The notes beneath the pieces are model-generated. The model did no database searches and was not told where the DNA came from. It saw only the letters and a program-made list of their open reading frames with translations. This document shows, piece by piece, positions 29,085 to 42,068 of a DNA stretch of 64,000 nt (its first letter is position 1; every line of letters begins with the position of its first letter). The stretch lies in NCBI GenBank assembly GCA_902587165.1, contig CACIKF010000003.1:1-64000 (forward strand), written 5' to 3'. The stretch is from Puniceicoccaceae bacterium. Its GTDB lineage: Bacteria; Verrucomicrobiota; Verrucomicrobiia; Opitutales; Coraliomargaritaceae. The position numbers and the translations under genes were made by a program.

Positions 29085-30068
29085 ATGAGCAAACAAGCTA
29101 TTCGTGTCGCCGTTACTGGTGCAGCTGGCAACATAGGCTACGCACTTCTCTTCCGCATCGCATCGGGTGACATGTTTGGGCCCGACCAGCCAGTTGCGCT
29201 GAATCTAATTGAAATCCCACCCGCCCTCGACGCGCTCAAGGGTGTCGTCATGGAACTCGACGACTGTGCCTTCCCTTTGCTTAAAGATGTCGTCGCCACA
29301 ACCGACATGAACGAAGGCTTTAAAAACGTCAACTGGGCGCTACTCGTCGGCTCCGTCCCACGCAAAGCAGGTATGGAACGCGGCGATCTTCTCAGTATAA
29401 ACGGTAAGGTTTTTACCGGCCAAGGTAAAGCTATTGCTGCCAATGCGGCTGCTGATGTGCGCGTGCTCGTAGTCGGCAACCCCTGTAACACTAACTGCCT
29501 CATCGCTATGAACAATGCCAAGGGTGTGCCTTGCGACCGCTTCTTCGCGATGACCATGCTCGACGAAAATCGCGCAAAAACGCAGCTCGCACAAAAAGCA
29601 GGCGTCGATGTGACTGAAGTTACCAACATGACGATCTGGGGTAACCACTCAGCCACGCAGTATCCTGATGCTTACTCCGCACTAATTAGCAGCAAGTCAG
29701 CAGCCCATGTGATTGGCGATGAAGCTTGGCTCAAAGACAGCTTCATTCCTGAGGTGCAAACGCGTGGCGCCGCCATCATCAAGGCACGCGGCGCTTCTTC
29801 CGCAGCTTCTGCGGCCAACGGCATTGTCGATTCCGTTCACGCATTAACCACACCAACCGCAGTCGGCGACACATTCAGCATGTGCCTGTGTTCCGACGGC
29901 AGTTACGGCACACCCGAAGGCCTTATCATCTCCTTCCCTTGCCGCACCGATGGCCAAAAGATCGAGATCGTGCAAGGCGTCAATCTCAACGAGTTCAGCC
30001 GCGCAAAGTTCGACGCCTCCGTGCAAGAGCTGGCCGAAGAGCGCGAAGCCGTCAAAGACCTAATTTAA
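29085..30068 (+). CDS. mdh: Malate dehydrogenase
   Basis: Oxidises malate to oxaloacetate with NAD+ in the TCA cycle. The 327 residues start with the dinucleotide fold [19 protein letters not shown]. Active-site features include the loop Arg residues ([16 protein letters not shown], about residue 86), [13 protein letters not shown], and the catalytic His in [13 protein letters not shown] (about residue 187). It belongs to the group 2, cytosolic-type MDHs also found in Chlamydia and Verrucomicrobia. It is monocistronic and followed by a terminator. Confidence 0.97.
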   Translation: MSKQAIRVAVTGAAGNIGYALLFRIASGDMFGPDQPVALNLIEIPPALDALKGVVMELDDCAFPLLKDVVATTDMNEGFKNVNWALLVGSVPRKAGMERGDLLSINGKVFTGQGKAIAANAAADVRVLVVGNPCNTNCLIAMNNAKGVPCDRFFAMTMLDENRAKTQLAQKAGVDVTEVTNMTIWGNHSATQYPDAYSALISSKSAAHVIGDEAWLKDSFIPEVQTRGAAIIKARGASSAASAANGIVDSVHALTTPTAVGDTFSMCLCSDGSYGTPEGLIISFPCRTDGQKIEIVQGVNLNEFSRAKFDASVQELAEEREAVKDLI

Positions 30069-30112
30069 TACGGAGACATCCACTGGATACCCTTGCCAAT
30101 ACTAACTTTCCG

Positions 30113-30149
30113 AAAGCCCACAAGCGTCGTCGCTGCACGGGCTTTTTTG
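30113..30149 (+). terminator. Intrinsic terminator after mdh
   Basis: AAAGCCC (30113-30119) pairs with GGGCTTT (30139-30145). Inside it AGCG and CGCT form a second short stem. Six Ts end the element (30143-30148). It sits 45 bases after the mdh stop and just before the convergent amidase gene. Confidence 0.75.
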
Positions 30150-30155
30150 TAGCTA

Positions 30156-31298
30156 TTAGCGCTCGTAGGCGCGCAGCACCCCAGTCACCACAGCATCCGC
30201 ATATTCGACAAGAATGTCATCTGCTGGGAGCGGCTCGTGGTATTCCCTGGCTCTAAGTGCTTTTTGAATTCGTGCATAGCTGCTATGGCTATTGGTAATA
30301 TAGGGCTCCATCAAAACAGTCGGACAATCGACAAGGCGGAGCAGCATGAGATTTCGCGCCCAAAGAGACGGCACCTCGGGATCAATACGGATCGCGTTAC
30401 GACCTTGATAATCCGAGGCGGGTAAACCTGTTGTTTCGATCAGGGCGGAGCCAAGCGCGGCACCCAGTTGCGCTTCAACCGTGCCGCTCCCGTTGCTTAA
30501 TTTTTCAAGGAGCCGTACCTGTTGATTAGGCGAGGCTAGCTCTGTCTCACTCAGGCAACCAAAGATCAGAACATGCGCATGGTCGCCATCGACGAGTTGA
30601 TCCCTATTACCGTCGGGCCACTCCGCTGCATTAATATGTAAAGAGATTAAAACATCAGGCCGGATGACTTCGTTGACCAGCCTAGCCCGCTCGGCGATTT
30701 CGCCTCTTACGATGGCCAAGCGTATAGCGCGATTGCGGACTTTCAGCGCGTGATCAAGTTGCGATTTGAAAGAGGGCTCTGTGGGAGGCATTTTTTCTGC
30801 AGCAGCAAGCGGCCAATAATCAATAAAATTCATTGGATTAATCGGCTGATAATCCTCTCTTAAGAGTGTGACCTCGGCGCCAAGATTTGTGAGGCGAGTG
30901 CGGATACGTTGCGCTACTTCAAGCACGAGTTCACCCTCGCGTATCCAGTAGTCTTCTTCAGAGATGCGGAAGTTACGCCACTCCCAATCTGCCCAAATGC
31001 CACCAACATGACCGGGATCAAGCGCAAGATGTAGGCTAGCGAGAGGTCGATCGAAAGCGTTTATCGATTTAGAGGCGATCTGCTCGAGATCGAGCACGGC
31101 TGCGTCATCTGCATAAGGCGTGTAACGAGTCGAAAGTTCATATGCGATTTGATCAGGCATCGCCTGCGCAGAACATGGAATAGGTGAGAGGGCAAGCCAT
31201 ATTAAAGCAATAGAGGGTCTAGCGCCTGCGTATCCACCTATTTGCCGGTAAAGGATGTGCAGAAGCGCGGCCCCCCATTCTTTAAATTCAATGCTCAC
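30156..31298 (-). CDS. N-acetylmuramoyl-L-alanine amidase (Amidase_3)
   Basis: A 380-residue zinc amidase that cuts the bond between muramic acid and the peptide stem of peptidoglycan. Zinc-binding His is in LALDPGHVGG at about residue 90; the second conserved His is in LISLHINAAE near residue 220, and the Glu in ELVLEVAQRI lies between. A hydrophobic stretch (SIALIWLALSPIPC) with an SAQA cleavage-like site at residues 42-46 is a signal peptide, but with an unusually long N-region, so the true start may be later. It follows mscS on the same strand. Confidence 0.85.
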   Translation of the reverse strand: MSIEFKEWGAALLHILYRQIGGYAGARPSIALIWLALSPIPCSAQAMPDQIAYELSTRYTPYADDAAVLDLEQIASKSINAFDRPLASLHLALDPGHVGGIWADWEWRNFRISEEDYWIREGELVLEVAQRIRTRLTNLGAEVTLLREDYQPINPMNFIDYWPLAAAEKMPPTEPSFKSQLDHALKVRNRAIRLAIVRGEIAERARLVNEVIRPDVLISLHINAAEWPDGNRDQLVDGDHAHVLIFGCLSETELASPNQQVRLLEKLSNGSGTVEAQLGAALGSALIETTGLPASDYQGRNAIRIDPEVPSLWARNLMLLRLVDCPTVLMEPYITNSHSSYARIQKALRAREYHEPLPADDILVEYADAVVTGVLRAYER

Positions 31299-31397
31299 TC
31301 GGATAAAAGTCTGATAGATCAGACCTCACACACCAATGGAAAACCGCTAGTTTGCGCTGGGAGTTTAAAAATTAAAGTCCTCCAAGGCTTAGGGGGC

Positions 31398-32276
31398 TTA
31401 AGAGGACTTCTCTTGGAATACATGAACGTCGCTTTGCGGATAAGGGATGCTGATGCCTTCAGAATCGAACTTCTCTTTGACTGCCTTCGTAAAGTCAAAT
31501 TTGACAGCCCAGTAATCTGCAGAATTGACCCATGGGCGTATCACGAATTCGACACTGCTGTCACCAAGCTTAGCCACTGCAATCGTCGCGACTGGATCCT
31601 TGAGCACGCGCTCATCAGCAGCTAGCAAGTCTTCGATAATTTGTTTAGCCTTATTTAGGTCATCATCATAGCCGACACCAAGGGTCATATCGATACGGCG
31701 AGTGGGGTGCGCTGATACGTTCGTGATTGCACCGCCCATGATAGTGGAATTTGGAATGATGATTTGCACATTGTCAGGAGTCTTCAACTCAGTTGTGAAA
31801 ATACCGACTTCCACAATCACGCCAGCTACGCCGCCTGCTTTGACGAAATGGCCTACTTTAAATGGTTTGAAGAGAATGAGCAAGATACCCGCTGCAAAAT
31901 TCGAGAGTGAACCTTGCAGTGCGAGACCGACCGCTAAACCAGCAGCACCAATCACAGCAACGAAGGATGCAGTTTGCACACCGAGCTTACTGATCGCAGA
32001 GATGAAAACAAATATGACTAAGCCACCATGAAGCATGCTGGCAAAGAAACCGACCAATGTGGGGTCGACTTTCTTCTTCTGGAGAGTCTTTAAAAAGCAG
32101 CTCTTGATTATCTTAGAGATCCATAGACCCACCACGATAATAAGGACTGCAGCAATAATTTTCATTCCGTAAAGCGAAAGAGCTTCGATCATCTTTTCGA
32201 CGACGGTCGGTTCAGTTACTTGGCTTACTGGGGCATTAGTTTCTAAAACTTTTGCATCGTTAAATTGTGACTTCAT
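31398..32276 (-). CDS. Small-conductance mechanosensitive channel, MscS family
   Basis: A 292-residue heptameric channel subunit that opens on membrane stretch to release solutes. Three transmembrane helices occupy about residues 30-150. The pore helix TM3 is visible as GAAGLAVGLALQGSLSNFA, with the Gly/Ala packing pattern of MscS. The following beta domain has VIVEVGIFTTELKTPDN and IIPNSTIMGGAI, both characteristic. The N-terminus lacks the large extension of MscK types. It is transcribed towards the amidase gene, with about 100 bases between them. Confidence 0.94.
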   Translation of the reverse strand: MKSQFNDAKVLETNAPVSQVTEPTVVEKMIEALSLYGMKIIAAVLIIVVGLWISKIIKSCFLKTLQKKKVDPTLVGFFASMLHGGLVIFVFISAISKLGVQTASFVAVIGAAGLAVGLALQGSLSNFAAGILLILFKPFKVGHFVKAGGVAGVIVEVGIFTTELKTPDNVQIIIPNSTIMGGAITNVSAHPTRRIDMTLGVGYDDDLNKAKQIIEDLLAADERVLKDPVATIAVAKLGDSSVEFVIRPWVNSADYWAVKFDFTKAVKEKFDSEGISIPYPQSDVHVFQEKSS

Positions 32277-32388
32277 CGTAATTGTGTTTTGCTTCAGAGA
32301 TTTTTTGCTTTGTGAGGACCAGATGACCTACCTTACAAAAAAGTAAAATATAAATAATACGAGCGATCAAGTATGATTGAAGTTTCGT

Positions 32389-32418
32389 AAAAAAAGCCAC
32401 AGATTCAATCAAGGCTTT
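32389..32418 (-). terminator. Intrinsic terminator of the DtxR-family gene
   Basis: On the minus strand AAAGCC (32418-32413) pairs with GGCTTT (32398-32393) around a 14-base loop, followed by a run of seven Ts in total (complement of 32395-32389). The 6-bp stem is weak, but the position just after the stop at 32434 fits. Confidence 0.55.
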
Positions 32419-32433
32419 GGTGCTTTTAGTCTT

Positions 32434-33123
32434 CTAAGAGTAAATATCCCGCTTCAACCTGACTAAAATCTTGACAGCCGCTCCTTTGCCTAGGGTTAGA
32501 AAATTTCCGCTGCCAATTAATTCTAGCTCTACAGACTCTGCACGCTCACTACGCGCCTTTACGCACAGAGTCACCCCAGGGTTCAGACCTGACTCTGTGA
32601 TATAGTTAAGGAATTCCGTATCTTGGTCGCTAATCCGTGCAACAGTGACATGGGTTTGCAGCGGACACTCCATCAATGTCTCCACCTGCCCATGTACTAG
32701 TTCGCCCCCCGCTGAGGGGATCGGGTCTCCATGCGGATCCTCCGTTGGATGCCCAAGATAGCGATCAATACGCTCTAGTAAAAGATCCGAGACGACATGC
32801 TCCATCTGTTCTGCCTCTTCGTGTACTTCCGACCAATCAAAGCCCAATACCTCGACTAGAAATTGCTCAATTAATCGGTGGCGACGCAAGACATGCAGCG
32901 CCAGCTTGCGACCTGGCTCGGTCAATTGCACTCCGACACGAGGCGCGTATTCAACCAAGCCCGCATCCGAGAGCGCCTTGACCATCGTCGTCGCTGTGCC
33001 TGGCACCACACCAAGCGCTTCAGCCACCTGACCCATTGCCACATCTGCCACATCTCCCGAATTCCGCTTCTCGGATACAAGGTAAATGTGCTTAATATAA
33101 TCTTCGACCGTGGCGCTTGGCAT
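32434..33123 (-). CDS. DtxR/MntR-family metal-dependent transcriptional repressor
   Basis: A 229-residue regulator that senses Fe(II) or Mn(II). The winged helix is in residues 1-65 (ATVEDYIKHIYLV, then VAEALGVVPGTATTMVKAL). The dimerisation and metal site follows, with LHVLRRHRLIEQFL and HEEAEQMEHVVSD supplying Glu/His ligands. The C-terminal FeoA/SH3-like domain is present from about residue 150, so it is the long IdeR-like form. Start at 33123 fits the family; an ATG at 33144 adds seven residues. No metal transporter is adjacent, so targets are elsewhere. Confidence 0.92.
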   Translation of the reverse strand: MPSATVEDYIKHIYLVSEKRNSGDVADVAMGQVAEALGVVPGTATTMVKALSDAGLVEYAPRVGVQLTEPGRKLALHVLRRHRLIEQFLVEVLGFDWSEVHEEAEQMEHVVSDLLLERIDRYLGHPTEDPHGDPIPSAGGELVHGQVETLMECPLQTHVTVARISDQDTEFLNYITESGLNPGVTLCVKARSERAESVELELIGSGNFLTLGKGAAVKILVRLKRDIYS

Positions 33124-33259
33124 CGTGACATCAACATCTAACAAGCAAGAACGAAGTCCAAGGAAAATTTTAGCCTGAAATGATTGACTCCGAGCTTTCC
33201 TAGCCAGAACGCTTTCTTGTTGGCGAGTTCATCTTGAAGCTACATATCTCGATATAAAA

Positions 33260-34096
33260 ATGCCACGCTACCAAAACACTTTTACTCTTTGCCTACTTTC
33301 ACTCTGGGGCCTTGGGCTTACAAACGGCTCCGATCTAGCCAGTAAACGCTTACTCAATATCGCAGAAAAAGAGACCCAAATCTACCAAAAGATCGCCGAA
33401 AACCCCGAGTTCTACAGCGAAGATGACCTAGACCGTAGAATTAACGAACTTGTTCAATCCTATCGCACCTACCTTCTTGATCAGCCCGACGATGTTAGTG
33501 CCTACATCCTTTACGGCAAACTACTGCGTCGAGTGCAGGAAAACGAGCAAGCCTTCCTCGCGTTTTTAAAAGCCGATGAGCTAGACCCCGAGATCGCCGT
33601 GGTCAAACAACAGATTGGTAACCACCTTGCAGAAGAGGGCAAAGGCAAAGCCGCCCTCACCTTTTATCTGCAGGCCGTCGAACTAGAGCCAGAGACCGCA
33701 GTCTATCACTTTGCTCTGGGTCAACTAATCTACAATTTCAAAGATGAATTCATAAAAAGCGGTGTTTTCACTCAAGATGCCTCAGAGCGAGAGATGCTGA
33801 AAGCCTTCCGCAAAGCGGCCAAGCTAGCGCCCAACAACTTTGACTATCAAATGCGACTCGGCGAGGCCTACTACGACCTCAACAGCCCTGACTGGAAAAA
33901 CGCCCTAATCCACTGGAAGCAAATGAGCAAGCAAGCCACTACCACTCTCCAAGTCGAAATCCTAGACCTCCACCGCGCCCGTGCGCTTGGCAAGCTCGGC
34001 CGCTCCGACGAAGCTAAGATTCTACTTGATAGAATCTTCAACCACGCGCTGCAAAATTCCAAACGACAAGTGCTCGAGGAGATAGCGGTTCACTGA
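33260..34096 (+). CDS. Tetratricopeptide-repeat protein, exported
   Basis: A 278-residue protein with a signal peptide (LCLLSLWGLGLTNG) and three to four TPR-like repeats, for example DVSAYILYGKLLRRVQENEQ and KAALTFYLQAVELEPETAVYH. It probably serves as a protein-protein scaffold in the periplasm. Divergent from the DtxR-family gene with about 135 bases between. The particular partner is not evident. Confidence 0.85.
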   Translation: MPRYQNTFTLCLLSLWGLGLTNGSDLASKRLLNIAEKETQIYQKIAENPEFYSEDDLDRRINELVQSYRTYLLDQPDDVSAYILYGKLLRRVQENEQAFLAFLKADELDPEIAVVKQQIGNHLAEEGKGKAALTFYLQAVELEPETAVYHFALGQLIYNFKDEFIKSGVFTQDASEREMLKAFRKAAKLAPNNFDYQMRLGEAYYDLNSPDWKNALIHWKQMSKQATTTLQVEILDLHRARALGKLGRSDEAKILLDRIFNHALQNSKRQVLEEIAVH

Positions 34097-34225
34097 TCCA
34101 GAGAGCAGAAACCAAAAATGAAGTTACACGACTGTGTTAATATTTAAGATGCACGGTGGCGGGTTAGCGTAAAGCCCAAGGATATTTCACAGGCCCCTGT
34201 ATTATTATTTTAAAAGGAAAACTTT

Positions 34226-35149
34226 CTAATCGTGACGCGGGGGCAGACCAAGTGCGTGAGTAGCAGCGCGCGTCATGGCGTGAGCATCCACTTCGGCGTG
34301 GGACCAAATTTCTAAGGAGCGGACACCTTGGTGCACGAGCATCGAGAGTCCGTTGGCTGCGCGAAGACCCTGTGACCTCGCGTCTAGTAGTAAGCGAGTG
34401 ACATTGGGATTGTAGATCATATCGTAAACCGTCCATGTTTTGGGCAATAATTGAACGTCAAATGGCGCGGGGTCAGCCTCTTTCAGGCCAAGAGAGGTAG
34501 CGTTGACGAGCACGCCTTGCTCAGCAAACCCAAGGGGTGGATTGTCCAGTGCAAAGGCTTCGGCACAATCGCCGCCGGGCATCGCATGCACGATGGCCAT
34601 GAGCTGCTCAAGGCGCTCGACGTTGCGGTTGCCGATATAAAGCTTTTTGCAGCCGTCGAGGATGCATTGCACGGCTGCGGCGCGTGCGGCACCGCCTGAA
34701 CCCAGTAGCACGACAGTAGAACCTTGGAGTTTGACGCCAAGATCAGTTTTAAGCGCTTTTTTGAGACCGTAGCCGTCGGTATTAAAACCGTCGTAACCAT
34801 GCTCTCCCCAGACAAGAGTGTTGACAGCGCCCATGCGCTCTCCGTCGGGTGAAACGCCATGGATCAAGTCCATGGCCTGCACTTTGTGAGGGATGGTAAG
34901 ATTGAGGCCGAGGAAGTTATATTTATAAAACAGAGATACGGCCTCAGCGAAATCATCGGGCGCAATATCGAAGCGGTAATACGCCCAATTGTTAAAACGA
35001 GAGTTGCTTGGACGTAGCTTAGCAATAGCCGCGTTATGCATGGCGGGACTTACTGAGTGCTTAATCGGGTGGCCAATTACAGCAAGAGGCGTGCCCGGGA
35101 ATTCAAGATTGCCGAGGTCATCTAATTTGTAAGTGAAATGCGTTTCCAT
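34226..35149 (-). CDS. aroE: Shikimate dehydrogenase
   Basis: AroE reduces 3-dehydroshikimate with NADPH. About 307 residues from METHFTYKL. Substrate-binding motifs: VIGHPIKHSVSPAMHNAA at about residue 25 and LNLTIPHKV with the catalytic Lys near residue 83; NADP site VLLGSGGAARAAAVQ at about residue 150; C-terminal LVHQG. The start at 35149 is chosen by family length; an upstream ATG at 35203 is in frame. It follows ftsH by 62 bases. A DAHP synthase of the same pathway is at 27925. Confidence 0.95.
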   Translation of the reverse strand: METHFTYKLDDLGNLEFPGTPLAVIGHPIKHSVSPAMHNAAIAKLRPSNSRFNNWAYYRFDIAPDDFAEAVSLFYKYNFLGLNLTIPHKVQAMDLIHGVSPDGERMGAVNTLVWGEHGYDGFNTDGYGLKKALKTDLGVKLQGSTVVLLGSGGAARAAAVQCILDGCKKLYIGNRNVERLEQLMAIVHAMPGGDCAEAFALDNPPLGFAEQGVLVNATSLGLKEADPAPFDVQLLPKTWTVYDMIYNPNVTRLLLDARSQGLRAANGLSMLVHQGVRSLEIWSHAEVDAHAMTRAATHALGLPPRHD

Positions 35150-35211
35150 GTTAACGGGAGATACCCGTGCTTTACTCCGTGGAAAAAGTATGGGGCGCAA
35201 CAAAAAATTAG

Positions 35212-38732
<3,521 letters not shown>

Positions 38733-38850
38733 CAAATGATAAGTTGACCAAATGATCGAAGCCTTGCAAGCGGATCGCGCTATGCCTTTTTGACCCAATC
38801 TTATCAACAAAGCGATACATAGTTGATCTAACGATTTATGCGGTCCGATC

Positions 38851-38894
38851 AGAGCAATGCCCCATCAATAGTAAACGCCATAAGGCATTGCTCT
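38851..38894 (-). terminator. Hairpin downstream of speA
   Basis: AGAGCAATGCC (38851-38861) is perfectly complementary to 38884-38894, an 11-bp stem with a 22-base loop, ten bases after the speA stop. There is no T tract, so it may be an mRNA 3'-end stabiliser or a weak terminator. Confidence 0.5.
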
Positions 38895-38903
38895 AGCCTA
38901 AGC

Positions 38904-40833
38904 TTAATGGGCTAAATAGGTATGGCCACTCAGTAGTTTGACGTATTCGTCGAGCATGCGAGTACCTTCACGAGGCTTAATCTGGTCGTCTTTAGTGGCA
39001 CGGTCTATAATCTTCTTCATACGGCGGGTGAGTATATGGCCGTCGTATTGAGTGAAACCGATAACGTCATTCACAGTGAAGCCCTTGATACTATCTTCAA
39101 TGTAAAAGCCATCCTCTTCGTCGTCTTCAAGGAAGACGTGGACTTCATTCACACGGCCAAACAAGTTGTGCAAGTCACCCATTATATCCTGATACGCACC
39201 AACCAAAAATACGCCAAGGTAGTAAGGCTCTTTAGACTTTAACTTGTGCAAACGAATGGTGTGACGGATATCTTCTACATCAGTAAAGCTAGATACTTTA
39301 CCCTCGCTGTCGCAAGTAATATCAACGAGTGTGGCATCCACATCGGGCGACTCATCGAGGCGTTGCAGTGGTGCGATCGGGAAGAGCTGCTTGCACGCCC
39401 AATGGTCGATCAACGATTGAAAAATAGAAAAGTTGCAGACGTATTGTTCCGCCATCGTCTGTGGCAGGTTTTCCAGTTCTTCTGGCGTGTAGACGCCGCT
39501 CTTAGCTTGGTCACAGAGTTGTTGGCAGATTGCCCAGTAGAGAGAGTCGACCTGCGCGCGTTCTGCTAGGTCGATGTAGCCGAGGCTAAAGAGACTGTTG
39601 GATTCTTCCTTTTTCTGTTGAGCATCGTGGTAACGCTCTAGAGGTGAGGAGCCGTGCTCATTATCTAGAATTGCCTGCAGGTCTCGTAGGACTGGATTTA
39701 CTTTTTTTCTTTTGGGCGCAGGCTTGGGCGGAACGGAAGTTTTAGAGATTCGGTCGCAGACCTCGGTGATTAAAATGGAGTGTGGAGCGACGACCGCACG
39801 ACCACTTTCGGTCACAATGTCAGGCACGTCGATCCCAGAATCTTGGCAGACAGTTTTAATATTATAAACCACATCACGCGCATACTCACGCATCGTATAA
39901 TTCATAGAGCTTTCGTAATTACTTCGGGAACCATCGTAATCGATACCGAGCCCCCCACCGACATCCATCAGCTCCATAGGAAAGCCCATTTTCTTGATTC
40001 CACAGTAGAAGCGTGCGGCTTCTACTGTGGCTTTTTTTTATGGTCTGGATATTGGGTACTTGTGACCCGATGTGGAAATGAATAAGGCGTAAGCTCTCAG
40101 TTAGCCCGACACGCTTTAGGCGCTTAGCCGCATCGATAATTTCGGGACTGGTGAGGCCAAACTTCGCATCCTCACCCGAAGAACTCGCCCACTTACCCTC
40201 GCCCATCGTGGAAAGCTTTATCCGGAAACCGATGCGCGGTATGACACCGAGCAGCTTTGATATCTGGATGATGCGTGGCACTTCGCTAATTTGCTCGACC
40301 ACAAGGTAGATTTCTTTGCCCAGACGCAAACCTTGGAGCGCGAGGCGAATAAATTCGTCGTCTTTGTAGCCGTTACAAATAATCAAAGCTTTGGGGTCTT
40401 TGTGCATGGCAAGCGCGAGCATCAGCTCTGGCTTACTACCGCATTCTAGGCCGTAATGGAATGGCTCGCCCGCATCTTGTATCTCTTCGACCACTTCGCG
40501 CAGCTGGTTGACCTTGATTGGGAAAACGCCGCGATAGCGACCTGCGTAATTTTCGTCTTTTATCGCTTCGCGGAAAAGTTCGTTTAGATCGATCACACGC
40601 GTATGCAAGAGGTCTTGGATACGTATGGTAAGCGGTGGCTTTAGCCCCTTCTGTGCGGCTTCTTCGACGATATCATGGATACGAATACAACGCTGGTCAC
40701 GCAATGGATGCACTTGCATAAAACCTTTGGAATCAATCGAGAAATAACCGCCACCCCATCGCTTGAGACCATAGTAATCCTCCGAATCTTTGACTGACCA
40801 ATTAGGTATACCGCTCTTGTATGGTGATGACAT
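38904..40833 (-). pseudogene. speA: Biosynthetic arginine decarboxylase, interrupted by a +1 frameshift
   Basis: SpeA makes agmatine from arginine with pyridoxal phosphate. The upstream part (40833 to about 40040) holds the PLP barrel: FPIKVNQLREV with the PLP Lys, and LRLIHFHIGSQVP. The downstream part has LMDVGGGLGIDYDGS and later EVCDRISK, up to the usual short C-terminus. The break is at eight As (complement of 40032-40039): with seven, the text reads TIKKATVEAARFYCGIKKMG, in full agreement with the family. A perfect 12-bp hairpin (40000-40011 with 40019-40030) starts two bases after this run in the mRNA. Total corrected length is about 640 residues. Confidence 0.92.
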
Positions 40834-40905
40834 GATAAAACGAGTAAAAGACGCAAACGACGTAATCGCGGCGCTCGCAGATCAATTAGTGATTAATCAA
40901 GCGCA

Positions 40906-41286
40906 CTAAATAATCCCAGCGTAAGCGTCTGCTTTAAGGAGCGCTACGACTTGAGAGGGGTCGGTCAGACGAATCTTCAAAAGCCATCCCTTTTGATAAG
41001 GGTCACTGTTGAGCAGTTCCGGTTCAGCATCTACCTCGTCGTTGACCTCAAGGACTTCAGCGTCTAGCGGCATGTAGAGATCCGATGCAGCTTTGACCGA
41101 TTCGACAACACCGAAAGTGTCTCCCCTTTTTAAAGATTCTCCCGCCAAGGGAAACTCGACAAAGGTTATATCGCCCAGACTCTCCTGTGCGTAATCAGTA
41201 ATGCCGACGGTGGCCGTGCTGTCTTCGTGGAGCTGAATCCACTCGTGATCCTTAGTGTAGAGTAGTGCTTCGGGTACCTGGCTCAT
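40906..41286 (-). CDS. gcvH: Glycine cleavage system H protein
   Basis: GcvH carries the aminomethyl group on lipoyl-lysine between the P, T and L proteins. The 126 residues have the lipoylation site in GVVESVKAASDLYMP (Lys65). Also conserved are TKDHEWI at the start and KGWLLKI near the end. No gcvP or gcvT is nearby. It is closely followed by the PEGA lipoprotein gene's upstream end on the same strand, with the H gene downstream of it by about 30 bases. Confidence 0.95.
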   Translation of the reverse strand: MSQVPEALLYTKDHEWIQLHEDSTATVGITDYAQESLGDITFVEFPLAGESLKRGDTFGVVESVKAASDLYMPLDAEVLEVNDEVDAEPELLNSDPYQKGWLLKIRLTDPSQVVALLKADAYAGII

Positions 41287-41317
41287 TCAGTGTTAAAGTA
41301 AAGCTACGGTTGAGATA

Positions 41318-41830
41318 CTAAGATTTAGATTCAAAGAATTCGATGATTTGCTCGATGATGTATTTGTGTTCAAGCGGAGTAATCTCACCTGCTTCTAGTC
41401 GGCTATCAGCTTCGAGGGCTTGTTGTGCCATGCGCTCAAAAGGATCTGCCCCTGTGGAAGTAGGCACGAGTTCGCTCTTCAACTTTGCTTTCATGGTGCC
41501 AGGTTCGAGATCAACATAATAGCCGAAATCTTCCATCAGACCAAAGCGGACGAAGTTATGTGCTTTATCATTTGGAACGGGTGCGAAGTATTTGACCGCA
41601 GAATTAAAACCATTCTTTTCAAGGCGAATCTCATGAACGACTTTGCGCGGCAATGACATCTCCATGGGTGTGATGCCAACTGCATCGCCATTAACGTAAA
41701 TACTCGCTTCAGTAGGAAAGGACAGTATGATAACTTTTTGCGGAACTCCACGCTCGAAAGAGGCGCAACCCAATAGCATAGGAAAACTGAGGCTAATTAG
41801 TGCTAAAGTGATATGAGGAGAGATTTTCAT
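41318..41830 (-). CDS. PEGA-domain lipoprotein
   Basis: About 170 residues from the ATG at 41830. The signal peptide ends in the lipobox LLGC (residues 16-19), so the protein is lipid-anchored. A PEGA domain follows: PTEASIYVNGDAVGITPMEM, the sheet type that binds the cell wall or surface. The C-terminal region is helical and acidic. An in-frame ATG at 41899 would precede the signal peptide by 23 residues and is less likely. Role unknown. Confidence 0.85.
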   Translation of the reverse strand: MKISPHITLALISLSFPMLLGCASFERGVPQKVIILSFPTEASIYVNGDAVGITPMEMSLPRKVVHEIRLEKNGFNSAVKYFAPVPNDKAHNFVRFGLMEDFGYYVDLEPGTMKAKLKSELVPTSTGADPFERMAQQALEADSRLEAGEITPLEHKYIIEQIIEFFESKS

Positions 41831-42068
41831 GCATTTAATAAGACTGTTGTAGCAAAAGGTGCGCCATGCGTATAAAATTAATGTATCGCTCAGAGCCAAA
41901 TACGGTCAAGTCTTTAGAGGGGGGGTAGATGAGAGAATCTCTAGAATGAGCAGGTTCTACTAAAAATAGTGCTTGAAACTAGAGGCTAGAGCGCCATCAA
42001 ATCACTACTTTAGTGTCCTTGTAGCTTAGCACATGTTAAGACGACATGGCCCAGGGGGCACACAAAAA

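Noticed and set aside
33145-33259. DtxR/IdeR-type operator in the gap before the DtxR-family gene
   Set aside because: TTTTAGCCTGAAA near 33167 resembles half of an iron box, but the second half does not fit.
41915-41935. G7 run near 41920 as a third frameshift site
   Set aside because: It lies in the non-coding gap between the PEGA gene and the CNNM gene, so no reading frame is affected.
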